Both the position numbers and the translations under genes were made by a program. Shown one piece after another: positions 1 through 7,877 of a DNA stretch of 8,209 nt (positions are counted from its first letter, which is position 1; each line of letters begins with the position of its first letter). Source of the DNA: UBA4717 sp002404395 (GTDB lineage Bacteria > Bacillota > Clostridia > Oscillospirales > CAG-272); the NCBI GenBank assembly GCA_937902275.1, contig CALFNW010000037.1:1-8209 (forward strand), given 5' to 3'. The notes under the pieces were generated by a model. It did no database searches. It had not been told where the DNA came from and saw only the letters and a program-made list of their open reading frames with translations.

Positions 1-3000
1 GATGTCATAGTGAGCACTTTGAGTGTTAATCAAATCCCTAACCCGAAAATGAATTTGAGACAAGGAACATTTTGGAAAATTAAATTGTCCGACAATCTTA
101 TAAACAAAATGACGGCAAGCAAGCTTCTGGCAGACGGTTATGCCTTTGCATCAAACGGCAGTGGAAATGTGGTTGACGGGTATGTTTACAAGCTTGAAAA
201 TGTTAAGGTTGTCAGTCATACACACGACATAACAACCGACAACAAATGCGTCTGCGGCTATACCTGCAACCATTCAAACGGCTTTACGGATAACGGAAAG
301 TGCCCCGACTGCGGCGCGGAGTGCCCGCACACGGTTGTGGATGATGACGGCAAATGCACGGACTGCGGTGCGACGATGGTCGCCAAGGTGACAGTCGGCG
401 AAACGACCACCTACACCGCTGACCTCGCCTATGCACTCAACAACGCCGTCGACGGCACGACCATCACCCTGTTGACGGATGTGAGCAATTCCGGGAAGAG
501 AGCATGTGTTACCGGCGACGGCAAAACTGTTACGCTGGCTTTGAACGGCAAGACGATCTCGGAAGGCTGGATTACCGTTGGAATCGACGCAGATGGGAAT
601 ACTTATACCTCCAGCACATTGAAGATCACCGGCAGCGGCAGCTTTACAACGAGCGGCAGCATTTACGTAGGTCAGTTCGCCAAACTGGATTTGAGCAGCT
701 GGGGCGGCGGCGAAAATGACACGATCAGCACGGTGTCGATGAGCGGGCGCGACGGCAGTGACGGACAACTGCTCGTGGGCGAAGAGGCAGGCACCATTAA
801 CACGTTGGGATTCTATAATTGGCGGCTAAGCAGTATCAGCAGTGAGCTGCGCGGCGGCACGTATGGCCAGATTACAATTTCAATCAGCGACAGCCGGATA
901 AGCAGTATCCCGTATAGCGATGCGCTTGCGGAGGGCTACGCGCTCCAATACACAGGCAGCGGCGAATATGTGGAATACACAACAGCGGCGAACTATGCAG
1001 GCATCAATACCATCCAAAACATCAAGGTTGTCAAGTGCGACCACGGCGGCACGAGCGGCTTTACCTTCGAGTACACCTCTCCGGATGACCTGACCGCCTC
1101 CGCTAACTGCCCCTACTGCGGTGCGTCCGCTGTCGCCGGCGCGGAGCTGAAGGACGGTGAGGACTTCCGGTGGCGGAAGTTTGTCAACCTGCAGGACGCG
1201 TTTGACGCAGTGCGAGACGGCGGCTCTGACATCTACCTGCTTGCCAACGTGACCGGCGATTACACCATCGACGGCACGCAGAACACTGGACTTGACCTGA
1301 ACGGTCATTCTATCAACGGAACGGTTGATGTCAAGGCGGTTGCTGAAGGAAAGAACTACACCACCACCTTCAGCAACACGAAAAACACGACCACAGCCAG
1401 CATTGATAAGGTCGTTGCCCACAGTGGAGCGAAACTTGCCGGGTCGGGATATCCTGCCGTTATCGGAAAATTGTGGCTATCCGATACCACGAAGTGGGAG
1501 TATATCCTGAACGAGCCTGCTCGTCTTGGCTTTAAGGTACTCAATGAAGACGGCACTCACAAGTGGTACGCCCCGAACGATAAGAGCATACCCGCGCCAT
1601 TGGTCAACGTTATCATCGATCGCCTGCCCATCACGAGCAAGAACCTGTCATTTAAGGTCGATGGGACGAACGTGAAAGGCAACAATGTGGAGCGCGGCAC
1701 GACCGTCCAGCTCTGCGCCAACTGCAACACAAGCGGCGCGGATGTATACATCTACACCGGAGTGCCCGCGGGCGACGGCACATTCACATACAGCCAGAAG
1801 AAAGCTGAATATAAAAAGATCGGCACCACGTTGTACTACGTCGTAGACCTCGACGCTAACACGATCGGAACATACGATATTTATTTCACTGCCTCCAAGG
1901 ACGGCTATTCGGTGACGAGCAGCCACAAAAAGCTGACCGTCACCAAGTTAAACTTAAGCAATGCCGAGATCACGTTCCCCGATGGCAATGAAGCGGTCTT
2001 TAATTATGTGACCGCGACCGATGTGCCGAAGTTTATCGTGACATATAACGGCAAAGAGCTGGAACAGGATGTTGATTTCACCATCACCAGCGGCGGCAGC
2101 ACCTACGATGTGGGTTCCTGTACGCTGACGGTCACGGCGGCAGAAAACGGCGATTATACCGGAAGCAAGTCTGCCAACTGGAATGTCAGACCGCTCAAAG
2201 CAGCAGTCTCGGTCGGAGACATCATTAAGACATACGACGGAACGACAGATCTGCCTGCAGATGCGAAAATCACGTTTGTGAGCGCGGACAGCTATTATAC
2301 CGGTGCTGTGCTTCCGTTGGCTAAGAGCGCAGATTATGAGTTGCTCAACGCCCACTATGATTCCGCCAATGCCGGCGAAAAGGAAAAGACCATCTCCTTC
2401 ACTATCAAACTGAAGAATGAGGGTTATGTCTTTGAAGACGGCACGACTGAAAAGGACTTTACGCTGAACGGCGCGGAGCTGGATGATAAGACCTTCAAGA
2501 TCAATCCGGCCGCCATTGACCTGTCCGGCATTCAGTTTGAGCAAATCATTTACAATGATCTGGCGAAGACCTATGAGATCGATCTGAAGCCGATGCTGGA
2601 AGCTGTCCTGAGGCAACAGAAGCCTGCCGGCGTCGAGTACGGCAGTATCAAGTATCAAGCATGTGATTACACTTTTAATCCGAATGATTACCTTGCCGAC
2701 ACCACGGTATCCGTGTCAAATGAGGGGATTCTGAGCCTTCCCATCGCGTCCGCAAACAAAGTAGCCGCCGGCACTGAAATCGGCACTCTGAATGTGAACG
2801 TCAGCACCACGAACTACGGGCTGTTCAAACTGCCCGTCACGGTCAAAGTCGGAGAAAAGATTACGCCCGTACCGGCAGAGGGCTTCACGGTCAGCGCGAC
2901 AGACATTACCTATGGTCAGACGCTGGCAGACAGCACACTCACAGCCACGGGCTCGATGATTTACCCCCGCACGCTGACCGTGATTCCGGGCGAGTTCAAG

Positions 3001-6000
3001 TGGACGGACGGCACAGTCATGCCCGACGCGGGCAACTATAAAGCCGAGTGGACATTCACCCCGGCCGAAGGCTACGAAGAATACGCAGTCGCAACCGGCA
3101 CCGTAACCGTCAATGTCAACAAAGCACCTCTTGTCGAAGGTGTTGATTATGAAGTGCCGACGGCAAAGAGCGGTCTTATCTATGACGGTGATGAAAACGG
3201 GTTGGAGCTGATTACGCCGGGCACGATCGCTAAAACCGGCTTAACCATGCAATATAAGCTCGGCAAGGACGGCGCTTGGAGCACAGAAATCCCGAAGGCG
3301 ACCAATGCAGGCAGCTATGAAGTGTATTACTGTGTATTGGGTGGCGAAAACTATAAGGATACAGCAGAAGTCTTGGTGAAAGACTGTGCCATTGCCAAAC
3401 GACCTGTTACCATCTCTAATAAACCGGGGGATGAGGGCTATCAGACAGAATATATGTACGGAAATCGCATATTTGAGCCGGAAGTATCCAATTTTGAGAT
3501 AACAGGCTCGGAGGGCGAACCGGAGTTTTCGTATCAATGGATAGGCGAGAAACCCCAGGCGTTTTCGGCGCTTGGCGACTATATGGTAAGAGTTATCGTC
3601 AGTGAAACGGCCAATACGACGGGTGTCTCTTGGGATATACCGGTGAAGATTGTGCAGAACACAAGCAGTGTCGGGTATATGAGCGGATTCGACTATATGG
3701 TTTATAACAACACCGGTACCGTTTCGTATGATATTGACTTCGTAGATGGGGTTGATTCCCATGCGACCATGCTTGATAGGGAAAGTCTTACGTTAAAGGA
3801 CTTTATCATCGTGGTAAGGGACGCTAACGGCAACTACAATTCTTATGATGAGGATACCTGCGATTTTAAAATAGCAGTTACGGAAGGTGCAGAAAAAGGC
3901 ACGGTGCGCGTTACACTGATGGGTCTTAACAGAGACACTGCATCAGAGTATTCCTTCTGTATGATTGGTGTTCAAGCTGAGAATAAGCACTATGCAAACA
4001 TCAGTCTGCAAGTTCGGCTGAAAGTACAAGAGAAGGGGCAGCAAACACTCGGCGTTACGATGACCGGCTTCACCTACGGCGACCCTGCAAGCACACCGGC
4101 ATATACCGCGCCCGAAGGAACGCTGGAAACAAATGTAACCTATGCAACAAAAGATGGCACACCGCTTGCCAAAGAGCCGACAGCGGCAGGTGACTATACC
4201 GTAACGGTTGTATGCGAAACAAAGGACACAACTTACAGCAGCGGCTTAATAGCTTATACAATTAACCCCAAACCCATCGGTGATATAAGCCTTACCTTGG
4301 ACAAGGACAGCTTTATCTACAACGGCAGCGCACAAAAGCCGGTTGTTACGGCAAAGATGAACGACACCGAATTGGCCGATACGGATTACACGGTAACCTA
4401 TCCCACCGATATGACCAACATCGGCACAAAGGTACTAAAGGTAGAGGGGCACGGCAACTTTACGGGCGAGAAAGAGCTGCCATACACGATAGAAACCTGC
4501 AACACGGCGCCGGTTTTGACCTTGTCACAGACGGAATACGTCTATGACGGCACCGAGAAGAAGCCGGTTGTCACCGTGACGGTGGAGGGCAGACATCTGG
4601 CCGAAGGCCAAGATTATGAGGTTGCCTACGCAAACAACACAAACGCCGAGGACGGCGCAAAGGTTACGGTAACAAGCAAGGGCAACTACGGCTTTGCGCC
4701 GGCGGAGCAGGGCTTTGCCATTCACAAAGCACCGATTCAAATTCAGCCGCAGGACGCTGTCAAGACGTACGGCCAAAAGGCAACGCTGCGCTACACGCTG
4801 AGCGGCGGCGACTTCTTGACACCTGCAGAGCTTGAAGAAATTGACAAGCTTGTTGTTTTAGCAAGTGACGGTGTGGATGAAAAGGCTTTGGTCGATGCAA
4901 ACGGCTATGCCATCAGCGCGCAGCTGAAACAAACGGAAACGGCAAATCTCCTTCTCAGCATTGAAGGCACGGCCAAGGTGGTTGTCAACAAGGCACCCCT
5001 CACCGTTAAGGTGAAGGATGTCAGCCGCGAATACGGCGCAGAAAATCCTGAACTTTCGGTTTCATACAGTGGATTTGTAAACGGTGAGGACGAAAGTGTT
5101 CTCGGCGGTACGCTTGTACTTAAGTACAACGACGAGATAAACGAAACGGCAGCGGTAGGCCCCCACGAGAATGTGACGACTGCTTCCGGACTCACCTCCG
5201 AAAACTACGCCATAGAGTTTGTTCCCGGCAATGTTACTATAGCAAAAATTCCTGTTAATGCAAGTGCCGGAACGGCAAGAAGATCATATCTCAATGTTGT
5301 GTTTGACAAGAGTTTGGAAGGACTTTCGACTGAAAACTTTATCGTAAAGGATAGTGAAGGCAATATAGTTACAGTCACGAATATTACTGCATCATCAGAC
5401 GGTAAAAACTATACTTTAAGCGGCAACTTTGAGGTTGGTAAAGAATATACCGTTAAGGTCGTATTAAGCGGTGCAGCCGTAGATGCAACACATCAATTAG
5501 CAACTGATGAATTTGTGATTACACCAATTCGCACAAGCAGCGGAGGCGGCGGAACAACTCGCTATACAGTATCGTTTGAAACAAATGGCGGAAGCGAGCT
5601 TTCAAAACAAACCGTAACAAGAAATACTGCAGTCAAAGAGCCTACGGCGCCTACCAAAGAAGGCTTTGATTTTGCAGGCTGGTATGCCGACAAAGAACTT
5701 AAAACAAAGTATGATTTTTCAGCAAAGGTAACGAAAAGCATCACACTTTACGCAGCTTGGACAGAAAAGGATAATTCAATCAATCAGATTATCTTAACAA
5801 TCGGTGAAAAAGACGCGCTTGTTTTCGGTGCTGTAAAAACAAACGATGTTGCTCCGAAAATTGTTAATAACAGAACAATGCTCCCTGCAAGATTTGTTGC
5901 GGAAAATCTCGGTGCAGATGTTTCGTGGGACGGCGAAAAAGAACTTGTGACGATTCAAGGGAAAAATCTCAAAACAAGTGAGGATGTAACAATTCTGATC

Positions 6001-6186
6001 TATATCGGTTCAGACATTGCGTATGTAAACGGCAAAGAAACTAAACTTGATTCTGCCGCATTTATTGAGAACGACCGCACATATACACCGATTCGCTTTA
6101 TCTCCGAGGAACTCGGTGCGAGCGTTGAATGGATTGAGTCAGAGCAAAAAGTTGTTATAACAAAAACTCTGCCGTCAAAAAAATAA
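1..6186 (+). CDS. Giant multidomain surface/secreted protein, 5' end missing: Cys-knuckle/beta-helix modules, Ig-like/MBG/YDG repeats, InlB B-repeat, C-terminal stalk domain
   Basis: The frame is open from base 1. Residues here are counted from the GTG at 10, which is probably not the start: it has no ribosome site, and residues 16-70 align with 280-343, the end of an internal module. Order seen: end of a module (1-75); Cys pairs C80/C82, C98/C101, C116/C119; beta-rich module 120-340; Cys pairs C343 and C367/C370; related module 375-525; about twelve Ig-like units of 75-130 residues (530-1575), including a YDG-type unit at 731-833 (KTYDGTTDLP) and YNG/YDG units near 1422 and 1498; MBG-type units 1576-1663 and 1664-1747; an Ig-like unit 1749-1840; a Gly linker 1845-1848; an InlB B-repeat 1852-1919 (FETNGG, FAGWY, LYAAWT); and a duplicated copper-amine-oxidase-N-like stalk domain 1925-2053. 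No catalytic domain, LPXTG or SLH motif is visible. The signal peptide should lie upstream of the window. Adhesion or cell-wall association is inferred from the domain families. The gene ends at TAA 6184-6186. Confidence 0.9.
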   Translation, partial: DVIVSTLSVNQIPNPKMNLRQGTFWKIKLSDNLINKMTASKLLADGYAFASNGSGNVVDGYVYKLENVKVVSHTHDITTDNKCVCGYTCNHSNGFTDNGKCPDCGAECPHTVVDDDGKCTDCGATMVAKVTVGETTTYTADLAYALNNAVDGTTITLLTDVSNSGKRACVTGDGKTVTLALNGKTISEGWITVGIDADGNTYTSSTLKITGSGSFTTSGSIYVGQFAKLDLSSWGGGENDTISTVSMSGRDGSDGQLLVGEEAGTINTLGFYNWRLSSISSELRGGTYGQITISISDSRISSIPYSDALAEGYALQYTGSGEYVEYTTAANYAGINTIQNIKVVKCDHGGTSGFTFEYTSPDDLTASANCPYCGASAVAGAELKDGEDFRWRKFVNLQDAFDAVRDGGSDIYLLANVTGDYTIDGTQNTGLDLNGHSINGTVDVKAVAEGKNYTTTFSNTKNTTTASIDKVVAHSGAKLAGSGYPAVIGKLWLSDTTKWEYILNEPARLGFKVLNEDGTHKWYAPNDKSIPAPLVNVIIDRLPITSKNLSFKVDGTNVKGNNVERGTTVQLCANCNTSGADVYIYTGVPAGDGTFTYSQKKAEYKKIGTTLYYVVDLDANTIGTYDIYFTASKDGYSVTSSHKKLTVTKLNLSNAEITFPDGNEAVFNYVTATDVPKFIVTYNGKELEQDVDFTITSGGSTYDVGSCTLTVTAAENGDYTGSKSANWNVRPLKAAVSVGDIIKTYDGTTDLPADAKITFVSADSYYTGAVLPLAKSADYELLNAHYDSANAGEKEKTISFTIKLKNEGYVFEDGTTEKDFTLNGAELDDKTFKINPAAIDLSGIQFEQIIYNDLAKTYEIDLKPMLEAVLRQQKPAGVEYGSIKYQACDYTFNPNDYLADTTVSVSNEGILSLPIASANKVAAGTEIGTLNVNVSTTNYGLFKLPVTVKVGEKITPVPAEGFTVSATDITYGQTLADSTLTATGSMIYPRTLTVIPGEFKWTDGTVMPDAGNYKAEWTFTPAEGYEEYAVATGTVTVNVNKAPLVEGVDYEVPTAKSGLIYDGDENGLELITPGTIAKTGLTMQYKLGKDGAWSTEIPKATNAGSYEVYYCVLGGENYKDTAEVLVKDCAIAKRPVTISNKPGDEGYQTEYMYGNRIFEPEVSNFEITGSEGEPEFSYQWIGEKPQAFSALGDYMVRVIVSETANTTGVSWDIPVKIVQNTSSVGYMSGFDYMVYNNTGTVSYDIDFVDGVDSHATMLDRESLTLKDFIIVVRDANGNYNSYDEDTCDFKIAVTEGAEKGTVRVTLMGLNRDTASEYSFCMIGVQAENKHYANISLQVRLKVQEKGQQTLGVTMTGFTYGDPASTPAYTAPEGTLETNVTYATKDGTPLAKEPTAAGDYTVTVVCETKDTTYSSGLIAYTINPKPIGDISLTLDKDSFIYNGSAQKPVVTAKMNDTELADTDYTVTYPTDMTNIGTKVLKVEGHGNFTGEKELPYTIETCNTAPVLTLSQTEYVYDGTEKKPVVTVTVEGRHLAEGQDYEVAYANNTNAEDGAKVTVTSKGNYGFAPAEQGFAIHKAPIQIQPQDAVKTYGQKATLRYTLSGGDFLTPAELEEIDKLVVLASDGVDEKALVDANGYAISAQLKQTETANLLLSIEGTAKVVVNKAPLTVKVKDVSREYGAENPELSVSYSGFVNGEDESVLGGTLVLKYNDEINETAAVGPHENVTTASGLTSENYAIEFVPGNVTIAKIPVNASAGTARRSYLNVVFDKSLEGLSTENFIVKDSEGNIVTVTNITASSDGKNYTLSGNFEVGKEYTVKVVLSGAAVDATHQLATDEFVITPIRTSSGGGGTTRYTVSFETNGGSELSKQTVTRNTAVKEPTAPTKEGFDFAGWYADKELKTKYDFSAKVTKSITLYAAWTEKDNSINQIILTIGEKDALVFGAVKTNDVAPKIVNNRTMLPARFVAENLGADVSWDGEKELVTIQGKNLKTSEDVTILIYIGSDIAYVNGKETKLDSAAFIENDRTYTPIRFISEELGASVEWIESEQKVVITKTLPSKK
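55..219 (+). repeat. Protein-level repeat, copy 1 (end of a beta-helix/Cys module)
   Basis: Residues 16-70 of the giant protein (LRQGTF, LADGYAF, NVKVV then H) align with residues 280-343 (LRGGTY, LAEGYAL, NIKVV then C). The offset is about 264 residues. DNA identity is low, so this is an old protein duplication. It shows that the left edge of the window lies inside a tandem module array. Confidence 0.7.
847..1038 (+). repeat. Protein-level repeat, copy 2 (end of a beta-helix/Cys module)
   Basis: This is the second copy of the module end described at 55-219. It is followed again by a Cys cluster (C343, C367, C370). The next module then starts like the earlier one: AYALNNAVDG, LLTDV and LNGKTIS in the first correspond to AFDAVRDG, LLANV and LNGHSIN in the second. 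Confidence 0.7.
5563..5769 (+). other. InlB B-repeat (Flg_new/List-Bact family) domain in the giant protein
   Basis: Residues 1852-1919 carry the family pattern: YTVSFETNGG, then PTAPTKEGFDFAGWY, then YDFSAKVTKSITLYAAWT. The family is common in Firmicutes surface proteins and adopts a small beta-grasp-like fold. It follows a Ser/Gly linker (SSGGGG) that separates it from the Ig-like stack. Confidence 0.88.
5782..6168 (+). other. C-terminal copper-amine-oxidase-N-like stalk domain, two half repeats
   Basis: Residues 1925-2053 contain two matching halves. One is NNRTMLPARFVAENLGADVSW (split as NNRTMLPARF at 1953-1962, then LGADVSW); the other is ENDRTYTPIRF at 2020-2030, then LGASVEW. The pattern RT-x-x-P-x-RF followed by LGA-x-V-x-W is typical of PF07833-type domains. 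These occur at the ends of secreted Clostridia and Paenibacillus proteins; no enzyme activity is implied. Confidence 0.85.
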
Positions 6187-6492
6187 AAAGCAGTATAACA
6201 TTGAAAGGGCAGCCGTTTCGGTTGCCCTTTCTGCGGTATTACAAGCCCAATTTTTCTTGCAAGCTGTGAATTTTTGGTCTTCTCTATTTTCTCGACAGAG
6301 TTCCACAATATTAAATTTTAATACGGCTTTCATCAGCGTTGCCTTGATTTCTTCTGAAAAAATATAATTGTCATTTGCAAAATATCCGATATATCTGCCG
6401 TAATGTGAAACCACCTTCTGCATAGCCTTTGTATCGGCTGAAACGGCTTTTTCTATTGTTTCAAAATTCAAATGGCTGTATTTATTTTTCAT
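6175..6492 (-). CDS. HTH_16-type (conjugative-transposon-like) helix-turn-helix protein, tail probably degraded
   Basis: The frame gives 105 residues. Residues 1-62 (starting MKNKYSHLNFETIEKAV, with AMQKVVSHYGRYIGYFA and LMKAVLKFNI) match my memory of the small sigma-like HTH proteins of Tn916-type elements (PF12645, called HTH_16). These usually end close to the KFNI position. After that the frame continues for 43 residues (ENREDQKFTACKK to CFLFF) that look unlike the family, run through the terminator hairpin, and overlap the last 12 bases of the convergent giant gene. This suggests a lost stop codon or a junction point. The ATG at 6492 lies inside the MATE stop region, with an 11-base overlap (ATGAAAAATAA) and a weak AGG 7 bases upstream, so translation is probably coupled to the MATE gene. 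Role: presumed DNA-binding regulator; target unknown. Confidence 0.65.
   Translation of the reverse strand: MKNKYSHLNFETIEKAVSADTKAMQKVVSHYGRYIGYFANDNYIFSEEIKATLMKAVLKFNIVELCRENREDQKFTACKKNWACNTAERATETAALSMLYCFLFF
6203..6231. terminator. 13-bp hairpin at the convergent gene junction, probable terminator
   Basis: Bases 6203-6215 pair with 6219-6231 around a TTT loop: 13 pairs, one of them G-T, with a GGGC/GCCC core. The hairpin begins 17 bases after the giant gene stop. The + side lacks a clean T run (CTGCGGTATT follows). On the - side a T-rich stretch comes only about 12 bases later. It may serve both convergent transcripts, but it is not a textbook intrinsic terminator. Confidence 0.6.
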
Positions 6493-7825
6493 TGTCAGCC
6501 TGCAAAATTCCACGCACTTTTTTAACCCTTGCGAACCGCAACAGGTACATAGCAAGCAGCCACACCCACGAAAGCATTTCGGCATAAGCAATTGACATAT
6601 TGCCAAAGAACGGAGCCATCACATATGAAGCGATAATTCTGACTAATAATGATGTCATTCCGGCAATGCTTGAATATAATAGATCACCTTTTCCCTCAAG
6701 GTATCCCCGAAAAGCCGTTGTAAGACCGAACACAGGATAAAAACAAGCAATACGTTTAAAAAAAGCACTTCCGATTGCCACTGCTGCTTTGCCTGCGCCA
6801 AAAATCCCAATAATCTTTCCGCCTGTTGGAATAACCAGTCCTGTAAGAATCAGAGAAACCACAATGGTCAGTATTGTGCCTGCTGCAAGTGTTTTTCGTG
6901 TACGAACATCGTCGCCGGAGCCGTTGCTTTGCGCTGTGATTGTGGAAATCCCCGAACCAAGATTTACAATAGGAAGCATTACCAATGTATCAATGCGATA
7001 TGCTGTTGTGATGGCTGTTACAGTCTGTGTTCCAAACCTGTTCATAAAATCCTGCAAAATCAAACCGCCAAGAGAACTGATACCGGATTGAATCATTGGA
7101 GGCAAGCCAAAGCGTACTCCTTCTTTTATAACAACATTGCAAAAATAAATTTTTCGATAACCGTTTTTTAACCAACTATATTTTTTTGTCCCGTACAACA
7201 CTATAAAAATAGTCATAACAGCCTGTGATAAAACTGTCGCCACAGCTGCACCTTGCACACCAAGGTGTAGTTTAGCTACAAATATAATGTCTAACATAAT
7301 ATTTACAGAGGACGAGATCAGTATGGACAGAAACGGTATACGGCTATCACCGATCCCACGCAAAGTAGCTGTATAAACATTGTAAACTGCCAAAAAAGGT
7401 AAACCTATAAAAATAATGCGAATATAGTTGCCGGCAAGGGTAATTGTTTCCGTCGGTGTATGTAATAATTCCATAAATTGATGCGACAATATAAATCCGA
7501 ATATTGCAACAATTAAAAACATATTTCCGAGAATAACCGTAAATACGGATAGTATCGGTGGAATATTGTCTTGTTTTTTTGCGCCGAAGTTCTTTGCAAC
7601 CAAAACGGATAAACCTAATGTAAAACCGGTAATCACAGTGATGAAAAAATTTATTGGTGTTGTCGTTGTACCTATGGCAGACAATGACAGCTCTCCATCA
7701 ACATTGCCCACGATGAATGCATCTGTCCAGTTATAAAGTTGCTGTAATATTCCGCTTAAAATAAGCGGCAGACTGAAATTGATTAGTTCTTTCATAATAA
7801 TGCCGAGTTTTTGTTCTGCTTTCAT
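6482..7825 (-). CDS. MATE-family multidrug efflux transporter
   Basis: The protein has 447 residues, normal for the MATE family of Na+- or H+-coupled drug exporters in the cytoplasmic membrane. It is hydrophobic throughout, consistent with about 12 membrane helices in two related halves. Recognisable family segments are LPLILSGILQQLYNWTDAFIVG (split: LPLILSGILQQLYNWTD at 19-35, then AFIVG), GFTLGLSVLVAKNFGAKK near 67-84, RGIGDSRIP at 156-164, LGVQGAAVAT at 188-197, and in the second half RIDTLVMLP at 277-285 and RGYLEGKGD at 373-381. The ATG at 7825 is chosen because AAGGAGGA sits 8 bases upstream. The open frame extends to a GTG at 7924, but that would run through the leader hairpin and has no ribosome site. 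The gene has its own promoter and an attenuator leader, and it overlaps a downstream HTH gene. The substrate cannot be read from sequence; the leader hints at ribosome-targeting drugs (inference). Confidence 0.93.
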   Translation of the reverse strand: MKAEQKLGIIMKELINFSLPLILSGILQQLYNWTDAFIVGNVDGELSLSAIGTTTTPINFFITVITGFTLGLSVLVAKNFGAKKQDNIPPILSVFTVILGNMFLIVAIFGFILSHQFMELLHTPTETITLAGNYIRIIFIGLPFLAVYNVYTATLRGIGDSRIPFLSILISSSVNIMLDIIFVAKLHLGVQGAAVATVLSQAVMTIFIVLYGTKKYSWLKNGYRKIYFCNVVIKEGVRFGLPPMIQSGISSLGGLILQDFMNRFGTQTVTAITTAYRIDTLVMLPIVNLGSGISTITAQSNGSGDDVRTRKTLAAGTILTIVVSLILTGLVIPTGGKIIGIFGAGKAAVAIGSAFFKRIACFYPVFGLTTAFRGYLEGKGDLLYSSIAGMTSLLVRIIASYVMAPFFGNMSIAYAEMLSWVWLLAMYLLRFARVKKVRGILQADNEK

Positions 7826-7877
7826 TTTCTTTGTCCTCCTTAAAATTGCAGAACAAAAAACCACACAATTGTTCTGC
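7808..7877 (-). repeat. Three-part complementary element (GCAGAACAA / TTGTTCTGC / GCAGAACAA) around the MATE start
   Basis: Read on the - strand, GCAGAACAA occurs in the terminator loop and right arm (7877-7869). Its complement TTGTTCTGC follows the T run (7856-7848), and GCAGAACAA recurs in MATE codons 2-5 (7819-7811). The middle copy can pair with either neighbour. The pairing with the coding copy extends to 12 perfect pairs (7859-7848 with 7819-7808) and encloses the ribosome site and ATG in a 28-base loop. Confidence 0.6.
7834..7842 (-). promoter_or_regulatory. MATE ribosome-binding site fused to the leader ORF stop codon
   Basis: On the - strand the sequence reads TTTTAAGGAGGACAAAGAAA then ATG. 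The leader stop TAA (7842-7840) shares its last bases with AAGGAGGA, and the MATE ATG follows 8 bases after that motif. A ribosome ending the leader would stand on the pump's initiation site, so reinitiation or coupling is possible. Confidence 0.85.

Noticed and set aside
10..12. GTG at 10 as the true start of the giant gene
   Set aside because: The frame is open to base 1 with no ribosome site or signal peptide, and the residues that follow align with the interior of a later module.
1954..2658. 234-codon open frame on the - strand inside the giant gene, and similar ones at 274-768, 880-1422 and 3241-3762
   Set aside because: They are antisense shadows of a repetitive coding region; the products show no family features and no ribosome sites were evident.
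6000..6308. 102-codon - strand frame containing VEKIEKTKNSQLARKIGL
   Set aside because: It overlaps both the HTH tail and the giant gene's stalk domain. It could include the original HTH C-terminus after a frameshift, but nothing in the sequence confirms this.
6789..7171. Two + strand open frames of 100 and 80 codons opposite the MATE gene
   Set aside because: They lie wholly antisense to a well-supported membrane-protein gene and have no recognisable features.
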